A DNA stretch of 64,000 bases from positions 186,001 through 250,000 of the forward strand of contig NZ_QFXK01000009.1 of assembly GCF_003261635.1 (NCBI RefSeq). The letters run 5' to 3'. Every line of letters begins with the position of its first letter. Positions within the stretch are counted from its first letter, which is position 1. The notes below the pieces were generated by a model that was not told the origin of the DNA, ran no database searches, and saw only the letters and a list, made by a program, of their open reading frames with translations. The DNA comes from Kribbella monticola. Lineage in GTDB: Bacteria > Actinomycetota > Actinomycetes > Propionibacteriales > Kribbellaceae. The translations under genes were made by a program, and so were the position numbers. Shown one piece after another: positions 52,860 to 63,594 of the stretch.

Positions 52860-53347
52860 AGACGGTCCTGGCAATACTCGGCACGCTCGCGGTGATCGGG
52901 GGTGGCTGGTACGGCATGTACCGCGGCTGGCGCAATCGCCAGGCGCGGCAGGCCGATCTCGCCCCGCTGCCACCCGTGCCGCCGACCGACAAGATCACCG
53001 GTGTCGAAGGCGTGTACGTCGCGACGACGACCGCCGGCGACTGGATGGACCGGATCGCCGTGCACGAACTCGGTGTCCGCAGCAACGCCGACCTGGACGT
53101 CAACCCGGCCGGCCTGATCTTCCACCGCCAAGGCGCCGCGGACGTGTTCATCCCGGCCGACCGGCTGACCGGCGTACGGACCGACCGCGGTATCGCGGGC
53201 AAGGTGACCGCCGAGGCGTCCGGGCTGGTGGTCGTCACCTGGAACCACGACGGGCATCAGCTCGACACCGGTTTCCGGCCGCGCCGCAAGGCCGACACCG
53301 CTTCCCTGACCGATTCCATCTCGACCCTGATCGGAGCCGAGCAATGA
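52856..53347 (+). CDS. Membrane protein conserved between pyrC and carA
   Basis: A 163-residue product with one N-terminal helix ([20 protein letters not shown]) and a ~120-residue beta-rich domain with a PH-like look ([40 protein letters not shown]). The same position is held by a membrane protein in mycobacteria (Rv1382). It is coupled by overlap at both ends. Its part in pyrimidine metabolism, if any, is unknown. Confidence 0.8.
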   Translation: MKTVLAILGTLAVIGGGWYGMYRGWRNRQARQADLAPLPPVPPTDKITGVEGVYVATTTAGDWMDRIAVHELGVRSNADLDVNPAGLIFHRQGAADVFIPADRLTGVRTDRGIAGKVTAEASGLVVVTWNHDGHQLDTGFRPRRKADTASLTDSISTLIGAEQ

Positions 53348-54489
53348 GCCAGGCTGCCCTGAAACCGGCCCAGAAGCCGGCCCTGCTGGTCCTCGAGGAC
53401 GGCCGCGCGTTCGCGGGTACGTCGTACGGTGCGACCGGCGAGACCTTCGGCGAGGCGGTGTTCACCACCGGGATGACCGGCTACCAGGAGACGCTGACCG
53501 ACCCGTCGTACCACCGCCAGATCGTCACCCAGACCGCGCCGCACATCGGCAACACCGGGGTGAACGACGAGGACGACGAGTCGACCAAGATCTGGGTCGC
53601 CGGGTACGTCGTCCGCGACCCGGCCCGGGTCTCGTCCAACTGGCGCGCGAAGCGCTCTCTCGACGAGCAGCTCAAGGCCCAGGGCATCGTCGGGATCTCC
53701 GGGATCGACACCCGCGCGCTCACCCGGCACCTGCGCGAACGCGGCGCGATGCGGGCCGGGATCTCGACCGAGATCCTCGATCCGGCGGCGTTGCTGGCGA
53801 AGGTGCTCGAGCAGCCGCAGATGGCCGGCGCGGATCTCGCCGCCGAGGTGACCGCGGCCGAGGCGTACGTCGTACCGGCTGAAGGCTCGAAGAAGTTCAC
53901 CGTCGTGGCGCTCGACCTCGGCATCAAGACGATGACGCCGAAGCGGATGGCCGAGCGCGGCATCGAGGTACACGTCCTCCCGGCCACGGCCTCGCTGGAG
54001 GAGGTGCTCGCGGTGAAGCCCGACGGCATCTTCATGAGCAACGGCCCCGGCGACCCGGAGACCACCGAGCACCCGACGACGCTGCTGAAAGCCCTGCTGG
54101 AGCAGGGGATTCCGTACTTCGGGATCTGCTTCGGCAACCAGGTCTTCGGGCGCGCGCTCGGACTGGGCACCTTCAAGCTCAAGTACGGCCACCGCGGGAT
54201 CAACCAGCCGGTGCTCGACCGGGCCACCGGGAAGGTCGAGATCACCGCGCAGAACCACGGCTTCGCGGTCGACGCGCCGCTGGACGAAGGCGTGGAGACG
54301 CCGTACGGCGTGGCCGAGGTGAGCCACGTGTCGCTCAACGACAACGTCGTCGAAGGGCTGAAGCTGACCGGTCGGGACGGGAAACCGCTCGCGTTCTCGG
54401 TCCAGTACCACCCCGAGGCCGCGGCGGGTCCGCACGACTCCGCCTACCTCTTCGACCGTTTCGTTGAGCTGATGGAAGGACGTAGCTGA
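53344..54489 (+). CDS. carA: Carbamoyl-phosphate synthase small (glutaminase) subunit
   Basis: A 381-residue protein: N-terminal CarA domain ([40 protein letters not shown]) and a class I glutaminase with the nucleophile in [16 protein letters not shown] and the His-Glu of [18 protein letters not shown]. It feeds ammonia to CarB. Overlaps carB as TGATG. Confidence 0.97.
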   Translation: MSQAALKPAQKPALLVLEDGRAFAGTSYGATGETFGEAVFTTGMTGYQETLTDPSYHRQIVTQTAPHIGNTGVNDEDDESTKIWVAGYVVRDPARVSSNWRAKRSLDEQLKAQGIVGISGIDTRALTRHLRERGAMRAGISTEILDPAALLAKVLEQPQMAGADLAAEVTAAEAYVVPAEGSKKFTVVALDLGIKTMTPKRMAERGIEVHVLPATASLEEVLAVKPDGIFMSNGPGDPETTEHPTTLLKALLEQGIPYFGICFGNQVFGRALGLGTFKLKYGHRGINQPVLDRATGKVEITAQNHGFAVDAPLDEGVETPYGVAEVSHVSLNDNVVEGLKLTGRDGKPLAFSVQYHPEAAAGPHDSAYLFDRFVELMEGRS

Positions 54490-57400
54490 TGCCACGCCGT
54501 ACAGACATCCAATCGGTGCTGGTGATCGGCTCCGGCCCGATCGTGATCGGCCAGGCCTGCGAGTTCGACTACTCCGGCACCCAGGCCTGCCGGGTGCTGA
54601 AGGAGGAGGGCTTCCGGGTCATTCTGGTGAACTCCAACCCGGCCACGATCATGACGGACCCGGAGTTCGCCGACGCGACGTACGTCGAGCCGATCACCCC
54701 GCAGTTCGTCGAGAAGGTGATCGAGAAGGAGCGCCCGGACGTCCTGCTCGCCACCCTGGGCGGCCAGACCGCTCTGAACGCAGCAATCGCTCTCCACGAG
54801 AACGGCGTGCTGGAGAAATACGGCGTCGAGCTGATCGGCGCCTCCGTCGACGCGATCCAGCGTGGCGAGAACCGCGAGTCGTTCAAGGCGATCGTGGAGA
54901 AGCTGGGCGCCGAGACCGCGCGTTCCCACGTCTGCCACACGATGGACGACGTACTCGGCGCGGCCGACGCGATGGGCTACCCGCTGGTCATCCGGCCGTC
55001 GTTCACGATGGGCGGCGTCGGCTCGGGGATGGCGTACGACGAGGCGGATCTGCGCCGGATCGCCGGGGCCGGCCTGACCGCCAGCCCGACCACCGAGGTG
55101 CTGATCGAGGAGTCGATCGTCGGCTGGAAGGAGTACGAGCTGGAGGTGATGCGCGACAAGGCGGACAACGTCGTGATCATCTGCTCGATCGAGAACGTCG
55201 ACCCGATGGGCGTGCACACCGGCGACTCGGTCACGGTCGCGCCGGCGATGACGCTGACCGACCGCGAGTACCAGACCATGCGGGACCTTGCCATCGGCAT
55301 CATTCGCGAGGTCGGCGTCGACACCGGCGGCTGCAACATCCAGTTCGCGGTCGACCCGTCCGACGGCCGGCTGATCGTGATCGAGATGAACCCGCGGGTG
55401 TCCCGGTCGTCGGCGCTGGCGTCGAAGGCGACCGGCTTCCCGATCGCGAAGATCGCGGCGAAGGTTGCCATCGGCTACACCCTGGACGAGATCCCGAACG
55501 ACATCACCCAGCAGACCCCGGCGAGCTTCGAGCCGACGCTGGACTACGTGGTGGTGAAGGTGCCGCGGTTCGCGTTCGAGAAGTTCCCGGCCGCCGACGC
55601 GACGCTGACCACGCACATGAAGAGCGTCGGCGAGGCGATGGCGATCGGCCGCAACTACACCGAGGCGCTGCAGAAGGCCCTGCGGTCGCTGGAGAAGCCC
55701 GAGGCCCGGTTCTCCTGGGCCGAGCCGCCGGCCTCCGAGCTCGAACCGTTGCTGGAGGCAATCAAGACGCCGCACGACGGCCGGCTGCGCACGGTGATGG
55801 ACGCGATCCGGGCCGGGGCGACGCCGGAGCAGATCAACGACGCCACCAGGATCGACCCCTGGTTCATCGACCAGCTGTACCTGATCCACGAGACCGCCGG
55901 AGCCGTCGCGGCCGCACCGAGGCTGACCCCGGAGATCCTGAAGCTCGCCAAGCGGCACGGGTTCTCCGATCTCCAGCTGGCCGAGATCCGCGGCCTGGCC
56001 GAGGACGTCGTACGGGGTGTCCGGCAGGCGCTCGGGATCCGGCCGGTCTACAAGACCGTGGACACCTGCGCGGCCGAGTTCGCGGCGGCCACGCCGTACC
56101 ACTACTCGTCGTACGACGAGGAGTCCGAGGTGGCGCCGCGGGAGAAGCCCGCCGTGCTGATCCTCGGTTCCGGTCCGAACCGGATCGGGCAGGGGATCGA
56201 GTTCGACTACTCCTGTGTGCACGCGTCGATGGCACTGCGCGAAGCCGGCTACTGCACCGTGATGGTGAACTGCAACCCGGAGACGGTCTCGACCGACTAC
56301 GACACCTCCGACCGGCTGTACTTCGAGCCGCTCACCTGCGAGGACGTGCTCGAGATCGTGCACGCCGAGATGCAGGCGGGTCCGGTCGCCGGAGTCATCG
56401 TGCAGCTGGGCGGCCAGACCCCGCTCGGGCTGGCGCAGCGTCTGGCGGACGCGGGTGTGCCGATCGTCGGGACATCGCCGGAAGCCATTCACCTGGCCGA
56501 GGAGCGGGGCGCCTTCGGCAAGGTGCTCGCCGACGCTTCGCTGCCGGCGCCCAAGCACGGTACGGCGATGTCGTTCGACGAAGCGCAGGCGATCGCGGCA
56601 GAGATCGGTTTCCCCGTTCTCGTCAGGCCGTCGTACGTGCTCGGTGGGCGTGGCATGGAGATCGTGTACTCCGAAGGCGAGCTGACCGCTGCTCTGCGGC
56701 GGCTCAGCGGCGACGCGCTCGCGGCGAACTGGGAGCACCCGGTGCTCATCGACCGGTTCCTCGACGACGCGGTGGAGATCGACGTCGACGGGCTCTTCGA
56801 CGGGACCGAGTTGTTCCTCGGCGGCGTGATGGAGCACATCGAGGAAGCAGGTGTGCACTCGGGCGACTCGTCCTGCGCGCTGCCGCCGATCACCTTGGGC
56901 AACGCGGACATCGAGAAGATTCGGGTCTCGACGGAGGCGATCGCCCGCGGCGTCGGCGTACGGGGGCTGCTGAACGTCCAGTACGCCCTGGCTGGTGACG
57001 TGCTCTACGTGCTGGAGGCGAACCCGCGCGCTTCGCGGACCGTGCCGTTCGTGTCCAAGGCGACCGCGACACCGCTGGCGAAGGCTGCCGCGCGAGTGAT
57101 GCTCGGGGCAACAATCGCCGTACTGCGTGAGGAAGGCATGCTGCCCGCCGTCGGCGACGGTGGGACGCTGCCGGCCTCGACGCCGATCGCGGTGAAGGAA
57201 GCCGTGATGCCGTTCAACCGGTTCCGGACCATCGACGGCTCGTCGGTCGACACCGTGCTCGGGCCGGAGATGCGCTCCACCGGTGAGGTGATGGGCATCG
57301 ACGAGACGTTCGGTACGGCGTTCGCCAAGTCGCAGGCCGGCGCGTCGCAGCCGTTGCCCGGGTCGGGCAAGGTGTTCGTGTCGGTCGCCAACCGGGACAA

Positions 57401-57863
57401 GCGGCACATGATCTTCCCGGTCAAGCGGCTGGCGGATCTCGGCTTCGAGATCTACGCGACCGAAGGCACTGCCGACGTACTGCGGCGCAACGGGGTCGAG
57501 TCGGTCACGGTTCGCAAGAGCAGTCAGGGTCCGGGGCCGAACGGTGAGCCGACGATCGTGCAGATGGTCCAGGACGGCGAGCTGAACCTGATCGTCAACA
57601 CCCCGATCGGGATCACCCAGGGCGGTTCGCCGCGCATCGACGGGTATGAGATCCGCAGCGCGGCGGTGGCACGGAACATCCCGTGCATCACCACGGTGCA
57701 AGGGCTCGCGGCTGCGGTCCAGGGCATCGAGGCACAACAGGCCGGCGACATCGGAGTGCGCTCTCTCCAGGACTGGGCCTCCCGAATCCGCGGCATCGCC
57801 GACACGACAGCCGACAGCTCAGCAGCCGGCGATGCCGTGGCTGATGCCTCGGTGGAAAGCTGA
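54489..57863 (+). CDS. carB: Carbamoyl-phosphate synthase large subunit
   Basis: A 1124-residue protein with the two homologous ATP-grasp halves (first [20 protein letters not shown]; second [20 protein letters not shown]), the linking oligomerisation domain and a C-terminal MGS-type allosteric domain ([18 protein letters not shown]). A short Ala/Ser-rich tail follows. It makes carbamoyl phosphate for both pyrimidines and arginine. An equally long antisense reading frame exists but is a GC artefact. Confidence 0.97.
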   Translation: MPRRTDIQSVLVIGSGPIVIGQACEFDYSGTQACRVLKEEGFRVILVNSNPATIMTDPEFADATYVEPITPQFVEKVIEKERPDVLLATLGGQTALNAAIALHENGVLEKYGVELIGASVDAIQRGENRESFKAIVEKLGAETARSHVCHTMDDVLGAADAMGYPLVIRPSFTMGGVGSGMAYDEADLRRIAGAGLTASPTTEVLIEESIVGWKEYELEVMRDKADNVVIICSIENVDPMGVHTGDSVTVAPAMTLTDREYQTMRDLAIGIIREVGVDTGGCNIQFAVDPSDGRLIVIEMNPRVSRSSALASKATGFPIAKIAAKVAIGYTLDEIPNDITQQTPASFEPTLDYVVVKVPRFAFEKFPAADATLTTHMKSVGEAMAIGRNYTEALQKALRSLEKPEARFSWAEPPASELEPLLEAIKTPHDGRLRTVMDAIRAGATPEQINDATRIDPWFIDQLYLIHETAGAVAAAPRLTPEILKLAKRHGFSDLQLAEIRGLAEDVVRGVRQALGIRPVYKTVDTCAAEFAAATPYHYSSYDEESEVAPREKPAVLILGSGPNRIGQGIEFDYSCVHASMALREAGYCTVMVNCNPETVSTDYDTSDRLYFEPLTCEDVLEIVHAEMQAGPVAGVIVQLGGQTPLGLAQRLADAGVPIVGTSPEAIHLAEERGAFGKVLADASLPAPKHGTAMSFDEAQAIAAEIGFPVLVRPSYVLGGRGMEIVYSEGELTAALRRLSGDALAANWEHPVLIDRFLDDAVEIDVDGLFDGTELFLGGVMEHIEEAGVHSGDSSCALPPITLGNADIEKIRVSTEAIARGVGVRGLLNVQYALAGDVLYVLEANPRASRTVPFVSKATATPLAKAAARVMLGATIAVLREEGMLPAVGDGGTLPASTPIAVKEAVMPFNRFRTIDGSSVDTVLGPEMRSTGEVMGIDETFGTAFAKSQAGASQPLPGSGKVFVSVANRDKRHMIFPVKRLADLGFEIYATEGTADVLRRNGVESVTVRKSSQGPGPNGEPTIVQMVQDGELNLIVNTPIGITQGGSPRIDGYEIRSAAVARNIPCITTVQGLAAAVQGIEAQQAGDIGVRSLQDWASRIRGIADTTADSSAAGDAVADASVES

Positions 57864-57868
57864 GTGGC

Positions 57869-58936
57869 GTGACCGCGTTTCCCCTTTACCGCAAGGTGGT
57901 CCGGCCGGTGCTCTACCGGCTGGGCCAGGGGGACGCGGAGGTCGCGCATGAGCAGACGCTCCACGGACTGCAGCGGCTGAGTCGCGTTCCCGGCGCGGTG
58001 AGCGCTCTCTCGCGCAGCTACGGTTCTCTCCCGGCCGGCCTGGCGCGCACCGTCTTCGGGGTGCGTTTCCCGGGTCCGGTCGGGCTGGCCGCAGGGATGG
58101 ACAAGAACGGCATCGCCCTACCGGCCTGGCGCGTGCTCGGCTTCGGCTTCGTCGAGGTCGGCACGGTCACGGCGCAACCCCAGCCAGGGAACCCGAAGCC
58201 GCGCTTGTTCCGGTTGGTCGAGAGCGAGGCCGTGATCAACCGGATGGGGTTCAACAACCTCGGCTCGGCGGCGCTGGCGGACCGGCTCGCGGCGTACGGC
58301 GATCTCGGTTACCCACTCGGCATCTCGATCGGCAAGTCGAAGGTGACGCCGCTGGAGGATGCGGTCGAGGACTACGTCACCTCGCTGCGACGGCTCTACC
58401 GGTACGGCGACTACTTCGCGGTCAACGTGAGTTCGCCCAATACCCCGGGATTGCGCTCTCTGCAGGACTCCGGACACCTCCGCGAACTGCTCAGCGCACT
58501 GCACGCCGAGGCCGCATCCCTGGCAACCGGCGGTCGTGGCCCGAAGCCGATCCTGGTCAAGATCGCACCGGATCTGACCGAGCCGGCGATCGACGAACTG
58601 CTCGGCGTCTGCACCGACGTCGGTGTCGCCGGGATCATCGCGACCAACACGACGATCGGCCGCTCGGGTCTCGCTGCTGCCGATGAACGGCTGGCGGGCG
58701 AAGCCGGCGGTCTGTCCGGCAGGCCGCTGACCGAGACCTCGGCCAAGGTGGTCGCGCACATCCACGCGGAAACGCAGGGAGCGCTCCCCATCATCGGCGT
58801 CGGTGGGATCCTCGATCCGTCCGACGCCGCCCGCCTGCTGGACGCGGGCGCGAGCCTCGTCCAGCTGTACACCGGCTTGATCTACCGCGGTCCCGGCCTG
58901 GTACGCCGGACGAACCGCCTTCTGGAGCATCGATGA
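57869..58936 (+). CDS. pyrD: Dihydroorotate dehydrogenase (quinone), class 2
   Basis: A 355-residue protein with the class 2 N-terminal helical membrane-association part ([20 protein letters not shown]), the barrel [30 protein letters not shown] with the catalytic Ser, [14 protein letters not shown] and the final [19 protein letters not shown]. It passes electrons to menaquinone. GTG 57869 lies 6 bases after carB. Confidence 0.95.
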   Translation: MTAFPLYRKVVRPVLYRLGQGDAEVAHEQTLHGLQRLSRVPGAVSALSRSYGSLPAGLARTVFGVRFPGPVGLAAGMDKNGIALPAWRVLGFGFVEVGTVTAQPQPGNPKPRLFRLVESEAVINRMGFNNLGSAALADRLAAYGDLGYPLGISIGKSKVTPLEDAVEDYVTSLRRLYRYGDYFAVNVSSPNTPGLRSLQDSGHLRELLSALHAEAASLATGGRGPKPILVKIAPDLTEPAIDELLGVCTDVGVAGIIATNTTIGRSGLAAADERLAGEAGGLSGRPLTETSAKVVAHIHAETQGALPIIGVGGILDPSDAARLLDAGASLVQLYTGLIYRGPGLVRRTNRLLEHR

Positions 58937-59790
58937 GAGAGCGAGAACGCCCCATGAGCAGCCAGCCCTTCGGCACCCGTCTGCGCGCCGCCATGAACCA
59001 GCGCGGCCCGCTCTGCGTCGGAATCGACCCGCACCAGCATCTCCTCGACCAGTGGGGCCTGCCCGACACCGCTGAGAGCCTGGCGTCCTTCACGTACGGC
59101 GTGGTCGACGCGCTGGCCGAGCACGTCGCTGTGTTCAAGCCCCAGTCCGCCTTCTTCGAGCGCTTCGGCTCGGCCGGCATCGCAGTACTGGAAGAGGCCA
59201 CGATCCGCCTCCGTGACGCCGGCGCCCTGGTGATCATCGACGCCAAGCGCGGCGACATCGGCTCGACGATGGCCGGCTATGCCGCCGCGTACCTCGCCGA
59301 GAAGGGCCCGCTGGCCTGCGACGCGCTCACGGTCAGCCCGTACCTCGGCTTCGGCTCGCTGCAGCCGGCGATCGACGAGGCCCGCGCTGCCGGCGCCGGC
59401 CTCTTCGTTCTCGCGCTCACGTCCAACCCCGAGGGCCCCCAGTTCCAGTCCGCCCGTACGACGGCCGGCCCGACCGTGGCAGGCGCCGTACTCGACGGCC
59501 TCCGCGACCTCAACGCCGACGCCGAGGACCTCGGCTCCTTCGGCGCCGTCGTCGGCGCGACCATCAAGTCCACAGGGGAGAACCTGGACATCCGCGGCCC
59601 CCTCCTCGCCCCCGGCCTCGGCGCCCAGGGCGGCACCGCCGCCGGCCTCACCAAGGTCTTCGGCACCGCCGTCCACAACGTAGTCCCCTCCAGCTCCCGA
59701 GAAATCCTCGCCGCCGGCCCCACCCCCGCCGCCCTCCAGGATGCAGCCGCCCGCTCCAACGACACCTTCCGAGCCGCCCTCGGCTACTGA
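58933..59790 (+). CDS. pyrF: Orotidine-5'-phosphate decarboxylase (type 2)
   Basis: A 285-residue (from ATG 58933) type 2 [45 protein letters not shown] and the active-site [19 protein letters not shown] 58933 overlaps the pyrD stop as ATGA and has GGAG five bases upstream; ATG 58954 is an alternative with a weaker site. It is the last pyr gene; a palindromic element ends the operon. No pyrE is in the operon. Confidence 0.94.
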   Translation: MRERERPMSSQPFGTRLRAAMNQRGPLCVGIDPHQHLLDQWGLPDTAESLASFTYGVVDALAEHVAVFKPQSAFFERFGSAGIAVLEEATIRLRDAGALVIIDAKRGDIGSTMAGYAAAYLAEKGPLACDALTVSPYLGFGSLQPAIDEARAAGAGLFVLALTSNPEGPQFQSARTTAGPTVAGAVLDGLRDLNADAEDLGSFGAVVGATIKSTGENLDIRGPLLAPGLGAQGGTAAGLTKVFGTAVHNVVPSSSREILAAGPTPAALQDAAARSNDTFRAALGY

Positions 59791-59803
59791 CCCCTCTCGC
59801 AGT

Positions 59804-59876
59804 GGGGTTCACCTCTCTTCGAGGGGTTACCCCACTGCTAGAAGAATGGGGTAACCCCTCGATCAGGAGTGGACCC
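59804..59876. repeat. Palindromic element, copy 1 (bidirectional terminator)
   Basis: A perfect inner stem, 59821-59834 with 59847-59860 (GAGGGGTTACCCCA and its complement), sits within an imperfect outer stem, 59805-59816 with 59865-59876. It lies between pyrF and the convergent DUF559 pseudogene and includes the last codons of the latter. It is closely similar to copy 2 at 60955-61026. Confidence 0.85.
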
Positions 59877-60832
59877 GCCTCGTCGACGCGTCGGCGGCCA
59901 TGGCGAACGCTCGGCGGATGCGGTGAATCAGGCGCTCGGGGTGGTCCAGGTCTTTCCAGTCGACCCGGACGACCAGGTAGCCGGCCGACCGTAGTTGGTC
60001 CTCTCGGCGCTTCTCACGCAGTACGACGTCGACCGCCTGATCGCGGTACTTGATGAGTCCGTCGAACTCGACGATCACCCGGTGCTGCCGGAAGAAGAAG
60101 TCCACCCGCGCCACGACATTCCCTGAATCGATGCTGAATCGGGTCTGCAACTCGGGCTCCGGCAGCCCGTAGGTGTCCATCAGCACACGAAGACGCGACT
60201 CCCCGACTGACTCCGACCGCTGATCGGCAAATTGCACAGCGGCTCGCGCAGTACCGGTTCCTGGCCAGCCGGACATGAAACTGAGCACATCGTCCAGCTC
60301 GGCCTTCGTCACACGCTCCTGCTGCAACGCAGAGTCGCACAGCACGACGGCCGCCTCGAACTGCGTGGCGCAGGCCGCCTCGATCACCGCTCTGGCAACT
60401 GTGGTTGAGGTCAGACCTTCGGTCGTGGTGACGGCAGCGCTCGGCAACGCGCCGACGTGATGGCACGTACCCGCGACGATTCGCCCCTTCGCGCGGTCCG
60501 TACGGGTGACATGCACGCGACGAAGATCCATTCCCCACGTCGGCAGACCATGCAGAACAACAGCGGACTGATGACTGATCACCACGGCTCCCGGCGAGTG
60601 CCCGCGCCGCAGCGTGGACCGCGAGTCGATGCTCTGCCGCAGCCCGCTCCCACGGGAGAGCATCAGCCGGGTCCACCATCCGTTCGCAGTACAGGCCTCT
60701 TCTGAGCGAGACCCATTGCCCACTGCGAAGCCGCTCGCGGATCTGACTCACTGTGTAGCCGGACTCGAGCGCATCCTGACGCGTAAAAGTGCCGCCGTGC
60801 TCCGATGCACGACGACGAAGCTTGATGTTCAT
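59863..60832 (-). pseudogene. Frameshifted DUF559/AbiEi-type gene
   Basis: From ATG 60832 the frame encodes a good AbiEi-like N-terminus (RRRASEHGGTFTRQDALESG, QIRERLRSGQWVSLRRGLYC, HRLAVHAAARALAG). Near 60586-60600 the homologous reading moves to another frame, continuing AVVISHQSAVVLHGLPTWG and a full DUF559 domain (VARVDFFFRQHRVIVEFDGL, YLVVRVDWKDL). The span is 970 bases, one more than a multiple of three, so a single-base insertion explains it. The gene is recently broken or the base is a sequencing error; both halves are otherwise intact. Its paralogue at 2541-3401 is intact. Confidence 0.85.
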
Positions 60833-60883
60833 ACCTTGAAACCTGCCGCGATCCGCCCCCACCCCACCGCGTCCCCGACCATC

Positions 60884-60892
60884 TGTGGACAA
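60884..60892 (-). promoter_or_regulatory. DnaA-box-like nonamer (TGTGGACAA on plus strand)
   Basis: Exact reverse complement of TTGTCCACA, 52 bases upstream of the DUF559 pseudogene start. Isolated. Confidence 0.4.
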
Positions 60893-60954
60893 CCACCACA
60901 CCCCCAGCACCCCGCACCCGTCAGCTGCCCCCCGGCGTCCCCTCACGGTTCGGG

Positions 60955-61026
60955 TGGGTTCACTCTCCCTGATGGGGTTACCCCACTGTCCGAACAGTGG
61001 GGTAACCCTGCCGCGGGGAGTGGAGA
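60955..61026. repeat. Palindromic element, copy 2
   Basis: A perfect 15-bp stem (60975-60989 with 60994-61008, CCGA loop) with weaker outer pairing. It shares GGTTCAC, GGGGTTACCCCACTG and GGGGTAACCC blocks in the same order as copy 1. The 342-bp stretch 60833-61174 holds only this element, the nonamer and the presumed lipoprotein promoter. Confidence 0.8.
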
Positions 61027-61174
61027 CCGCGTAGCGACGGCGGAGGTTACGGGGTGGTTCCAGTGTGGGGATGCGATGTTGTTCACGGCGTGGGGTGTGG
61101 GTGGTTGACCCTGGGATTCGGAAAGGTTGCGTCGACGGGGAGAGACGGTCTTCCCGCAGGCAGTTAGGAACGGA

Positions 61175-61543
61175 ATGCGTAAGGTTGCGGCCCTCGTGGC
61201 GGTAGTGACATTGAGCGTCGGCACGTTGACGGCGTGCTCGGGCGGCGACTACTGCAGTGAGCTGCAGAACTATGCCGAGGCGGTCAAGGGCCTCGACATC
61301 AAGGACAAGGCCGCGGTCGACAAGATGCGTGGTGAGGCGAAGAAGCTGTCCAAGTCGGCGCCGGACGACCTGAAGGACGACTGGAAGACGGTGCTGGACT
61401 ACGCCGACAAGGCGAAGGACGCCAACGGCGACACCGCCAAGCTCACCGACCTGGCCAAGAAGGACGGCGAGAAGATCGCGGCCGCCTCGCAGGCGATCGC
61501 GAAGCAGGCGAAGGACACCTGCAAGGTCAACATCGAAGGCTGA
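61175..61543 (+). CDS. Small lipoprotein, copy 1 of a tandem pair
   Basis: A 122-residue product with a lipoprotein signal (LVAVVTLSVGTLTAC, lipobox LTAC near residue 21) and a Lys/Asp-rich helical body: YCSELQNYAEAVKGL, SAPDDLKDDWKTVLDYADKA and KQAKDTCKVNI. ATG 61175 follows AGGAACGG. It is a clear paralogue of the next gene. The function is unknown. Confidence 0.85.
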   Translation: MRKVAALVAVVTLSVGTLTACSGGDYCSELQNYAEAVKGLDIKDKAAVDKMRGEAKKLSKSAPDDLKDDWKTVLDYADKAKDANGDTAKLTDLAKKDGEKIAAASQAIAKQAKDTCKVNIEG

Positions 61544-61607
61544 TCATCGGTCCCGCGACCGCGCAGTACCGCGATGCCGGTACTGCGGGTCGCCGTACCG
61601 CGATCTG

Positions 61608-61665
61608 CGGTGAACACAAACCGCGGACCGGTCTGTGACGGCCGGTCCGCGGTTTGTGTTCACCG
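61608..61665 (+). terminator. 24-bp perfect hairpin between the twin lipoprotein genes
   Basis: Arms 61608-61631 and 61642-61665 pair without mismatch, with a 10-base loop. It is the longest hairpin seen in the window. It lies 64 bases after the first lipoprotein stop and 50 before the second start. Confidence 0.88.
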
Positions 61666-61714
61666 GTAGCGTCGGGGGTTCATCCCGACGACCGACAGCG
61701 AGGACGAGAACCAG

Positions 61715-62086
61715 ATGCGCACCCTAGTGATGACCGCGGCGATGATCGCGACGGCCGCCGGCCTGACCGCGTGCACCGAGGAGCAGGCGTACTGCGTCGA
61801 TCTCGCCGGGTACGCCGCGTCCGCGGTGAACGTGGACCCGCAGAAGCCGGCCGACTACGTGAAGATCCTCGACGACGCCAAGAAACTGCAGGGCTCCGCG
61901 CCGAAAGAGGTGAAGGACGACTGGGCCGTGATCGTGGCGTTCGCGGAGAAGGCGCAGAAGGCCGGGAGCGATCGCGTTCAGCTGGCGCGGCTGAGCAAGG
62001 AAACGGGCGCGGTCACCACGGCGTACCGGCAGATCGCCACGCATGCCAAGGATTCCTGCAAGGTGGACGTCCCGGCGCTCAACTGA
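61715..62086 (+). CDS. Small lipoprotein, copy 2 of a tandem pair
   Basis: A 123-residue product with lipobox LTAC (near residue 20) and the same landmarks as its neighbour: AYCVDLAGYAASAVNV, SAPKEVKDDWAVIVAFAEKA, THAKDSCKVDV. Two conserved cysteines (YC and SCKV) could form a disulfide in both copies. ATG 61715 follows CGAGGACGAGAACCAG. A helix-rich, surface-anchored role is inferred; the function is unknown. Confidence 0.85.
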   Translation: MRTLVMTAAMIATAAGLTACTEEQAYCVDLAGYAASAVNVDPQKPADYVKILDDAKKLQGSAPKEVKDDWAVIVAFAEKAQKAGSDRVQLARLSKETGAVTTAYRQIATHAKDSCKVDVPALN

Positions 62087-62227
62087 TCGTGTCCGCGTCA
62101 TCACATCGCGGGGCGCAGGCCGCCTTATCACCACGGAGTTCGGAGCGGCCCTCCTGAGCCTGTCCCGGAGGCGTCCGAAGCCGTGTTAGGTTCACGTTCG
62201 AAGCCACAAAACGGGACAGGTGAAACG

Positions 62228-62542
62228 GTGCCACTTCCTTCTTTGACCCCGGAGCAGCGAGCGGCGGCTCTGGACAAGGCCGCGGCGGCGCGGCGCGAGC
62301 GTGCGGAGATCAAGAACCGGATCCGGCACTCCGGAGCGTCCCCGACGCAGGTTCTGCACGAGGGGCAGGTCAACGACGTGATCGGCAAGATGCGGGTCAG
62401 CGCGCTGCTGCAGTGCATCCCCGGCGTCGGCAAGGTGCGCGCCCAGCAGATCATGGAGCGCGCCGGCATCTCCGAGACGCGGCGGGTCCGCGGTCTGGGG
62501 ACGAACCAGATCGCCGCGCTCGAGCGCGAATTCGCCGAGTGA
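62228..62542 (+). CDS. mihF: Actinobacterial integration host factor (mIHF/sIHF)
   Basis: A 104-residue nucleoid-associated protein: [94 protein letters not shown] 62228 matches the N-terminus of the Streptomyces protein. It binds and bends DNA through helix-two-turn-helix contacts and is unrelated to proteobacterial IHF. gmk overlaps or follows within 5 bases. Confidence 0.95.
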   Translation: MPLPSLTPEQRAAALDKAAAARRERAEIKNRIRHSGASPTQVLHEGQVNDVIGKMRVSALLQCIPGVGKVRAQQIMERAGISETRRVRGLGTNQIAALEREFAE

Positions 62543-62547
62543 AGCTG

Positions 62548-63264
62548 ATGTCGGTCACCAGGACTGAACCGAGCACGAGTCGGGCGGAGACGGGCCGGGA
62601 GATGGATTCGCACACGGGGAATGCAACAGAACCGGACAGCGGTACGGCGATCTCGCGCGGCAACCCGTCCGGCCGGACCGGCCGCGGCGTCGGCGGCGCG
62701 CGGCTGACCGTGCTGGCCGGCCCGACCGCCGTCGGCAAGGGCACGGTCGCCGCGGACATCCGGGAGCGCTTCCCCGAGATCTGGATCTCGGTCTCGGCGA
62801 CCACCCGCAAGGCGCGGCCGGGCGAAGAGCACGGCGTGCACTACCTGTTCGTGACCGACGACGAGTTCGACCGGATGATCGCCGACGACGAGCTGCTCGA
62901 GTGGGCCGTCGTCCACAAGGCCGCCCGGTACGGGACGCCCCGGCAGCCGGTGCTCGACAAGCTGGCCGAGGGCCGGCCCGCGTTGCTGGAGATCGACCTG
63001 CAGGGCGCCCGCCAGGTCCGCGAGACGATGCCGGACGCCCATTTCGTCTTCCTCGCCCCGCCGAGCTGGGACGAACTGGTCCGCCGGCTGGTCGGCCGGG
63101 GGACCGAAACGGCCGAGGAGCGGGAGCGCCGGCTGGAGACGGCTACCCTGGAGCTGGCGGCCGAGAAGGAGTTCGACGTCACGATCGTGAACGCCTCGGT
63201 TCGGGAGGCGGCCGATCAGTTGGTAAAGTTGATTCGATCACCCTCCATCTCTGGAAAGAGCTGA
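62548..63264 (+). CDS. gmk: Guanylate kinase
   Basis: A 238-residue (ATG 62548) P-loop kinase: [75 protein letters not shown]. It has a ~50-residue Ser/Thr/Gly-rich head before the kinase fold, longer than usual. GTG 62539, in frame and overlapping the mihF stop as GTGA, is an alternative start. It converts GMP to GDP. Confidence 0.93.
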   Translation: MSVTRTEPSTSRAETGREMDSHTGNATEPDSGTAISRGNPSGRTGRGVGGARLTVLAGPTAVGKGTVAADIRERFPEIWISVSATTRKARPGEEHGVHYLFVTDDEFDRMIADDELLEWAVVHKAARYGTPRQPVLDKLAEGRPALLEIDLQGARQVRETMPDAHFVFLAPPSWDELVRRLVGRGTETAEERERRLETATLELAAEKEFDVTIVNASVREAADQLVKLIRSPSISGKS

Positions 63265-63266
63265 CC

Positions 63267-63572
63267 TTGTCTGGCAACCAGCCCGTCGCCATCGGCATCA
63301 CCTCCCCGCCGATCGACGACCTGCTCACCCGTACCGACTCGAAGTACAAGCTGGTCCTGTACTCGGCCAAGCGGGCCCGGCAGATCAACGCCTACTACTC
63401 CCAGCTCGGCGAAGGCCTGCTGGAGTACGTCGGACCGCTGGTCGAGACCCACGTCCAGGAGAAGCCGCTCTCGATCGCCATGCGCGAGATCAACGAGGGC
63501 GTGCTGACCTGCACGGACATCGACCCCGAGGCCGAGGCGGAAGCCGCCGCAGCCGCGGAGAAGTCCGAGTAG
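63267..63572 (+). CDS. rpoZ: RNA polymerase omega subunit
   Basis: A 101-residue protein: [73 protein letters not shown]. The best start is TTG 63267 (Met-Ser-Gly), with GGAAAG nine bases upstream and 2 bases after gmk; no ATG or GTG precedes the conserved block in a suitable place. Confidence 0.94.
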   Translation: MSGNQPVAIGITSPPIDDLLTRTDSKYKLVLYSAKRARQINAYYSQLGEGLLEYVGPLVETHVQEKPLSIAMREINEGVLTCTDIDPEAEAEAAAAAEKSE

Positions 63573-63594
63573 TTTCGTCCGAGGGCCAGGCTCG

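Noticed and set aside
54444..57737. Open reading frame of 1097 codons on the minus strand opposite carB
   Set aside because: carB on the plus strand is unmistakable; the antisense frame is a by-product of GC-rich third positions and has no recognisable domain.
60614..61108. Plus-strand frame between the pseudogene and lipoprotein 1
   Set aside because: It runs antisense through the AbiEi-like half and the palindromic element, with no ribosome site or domain.
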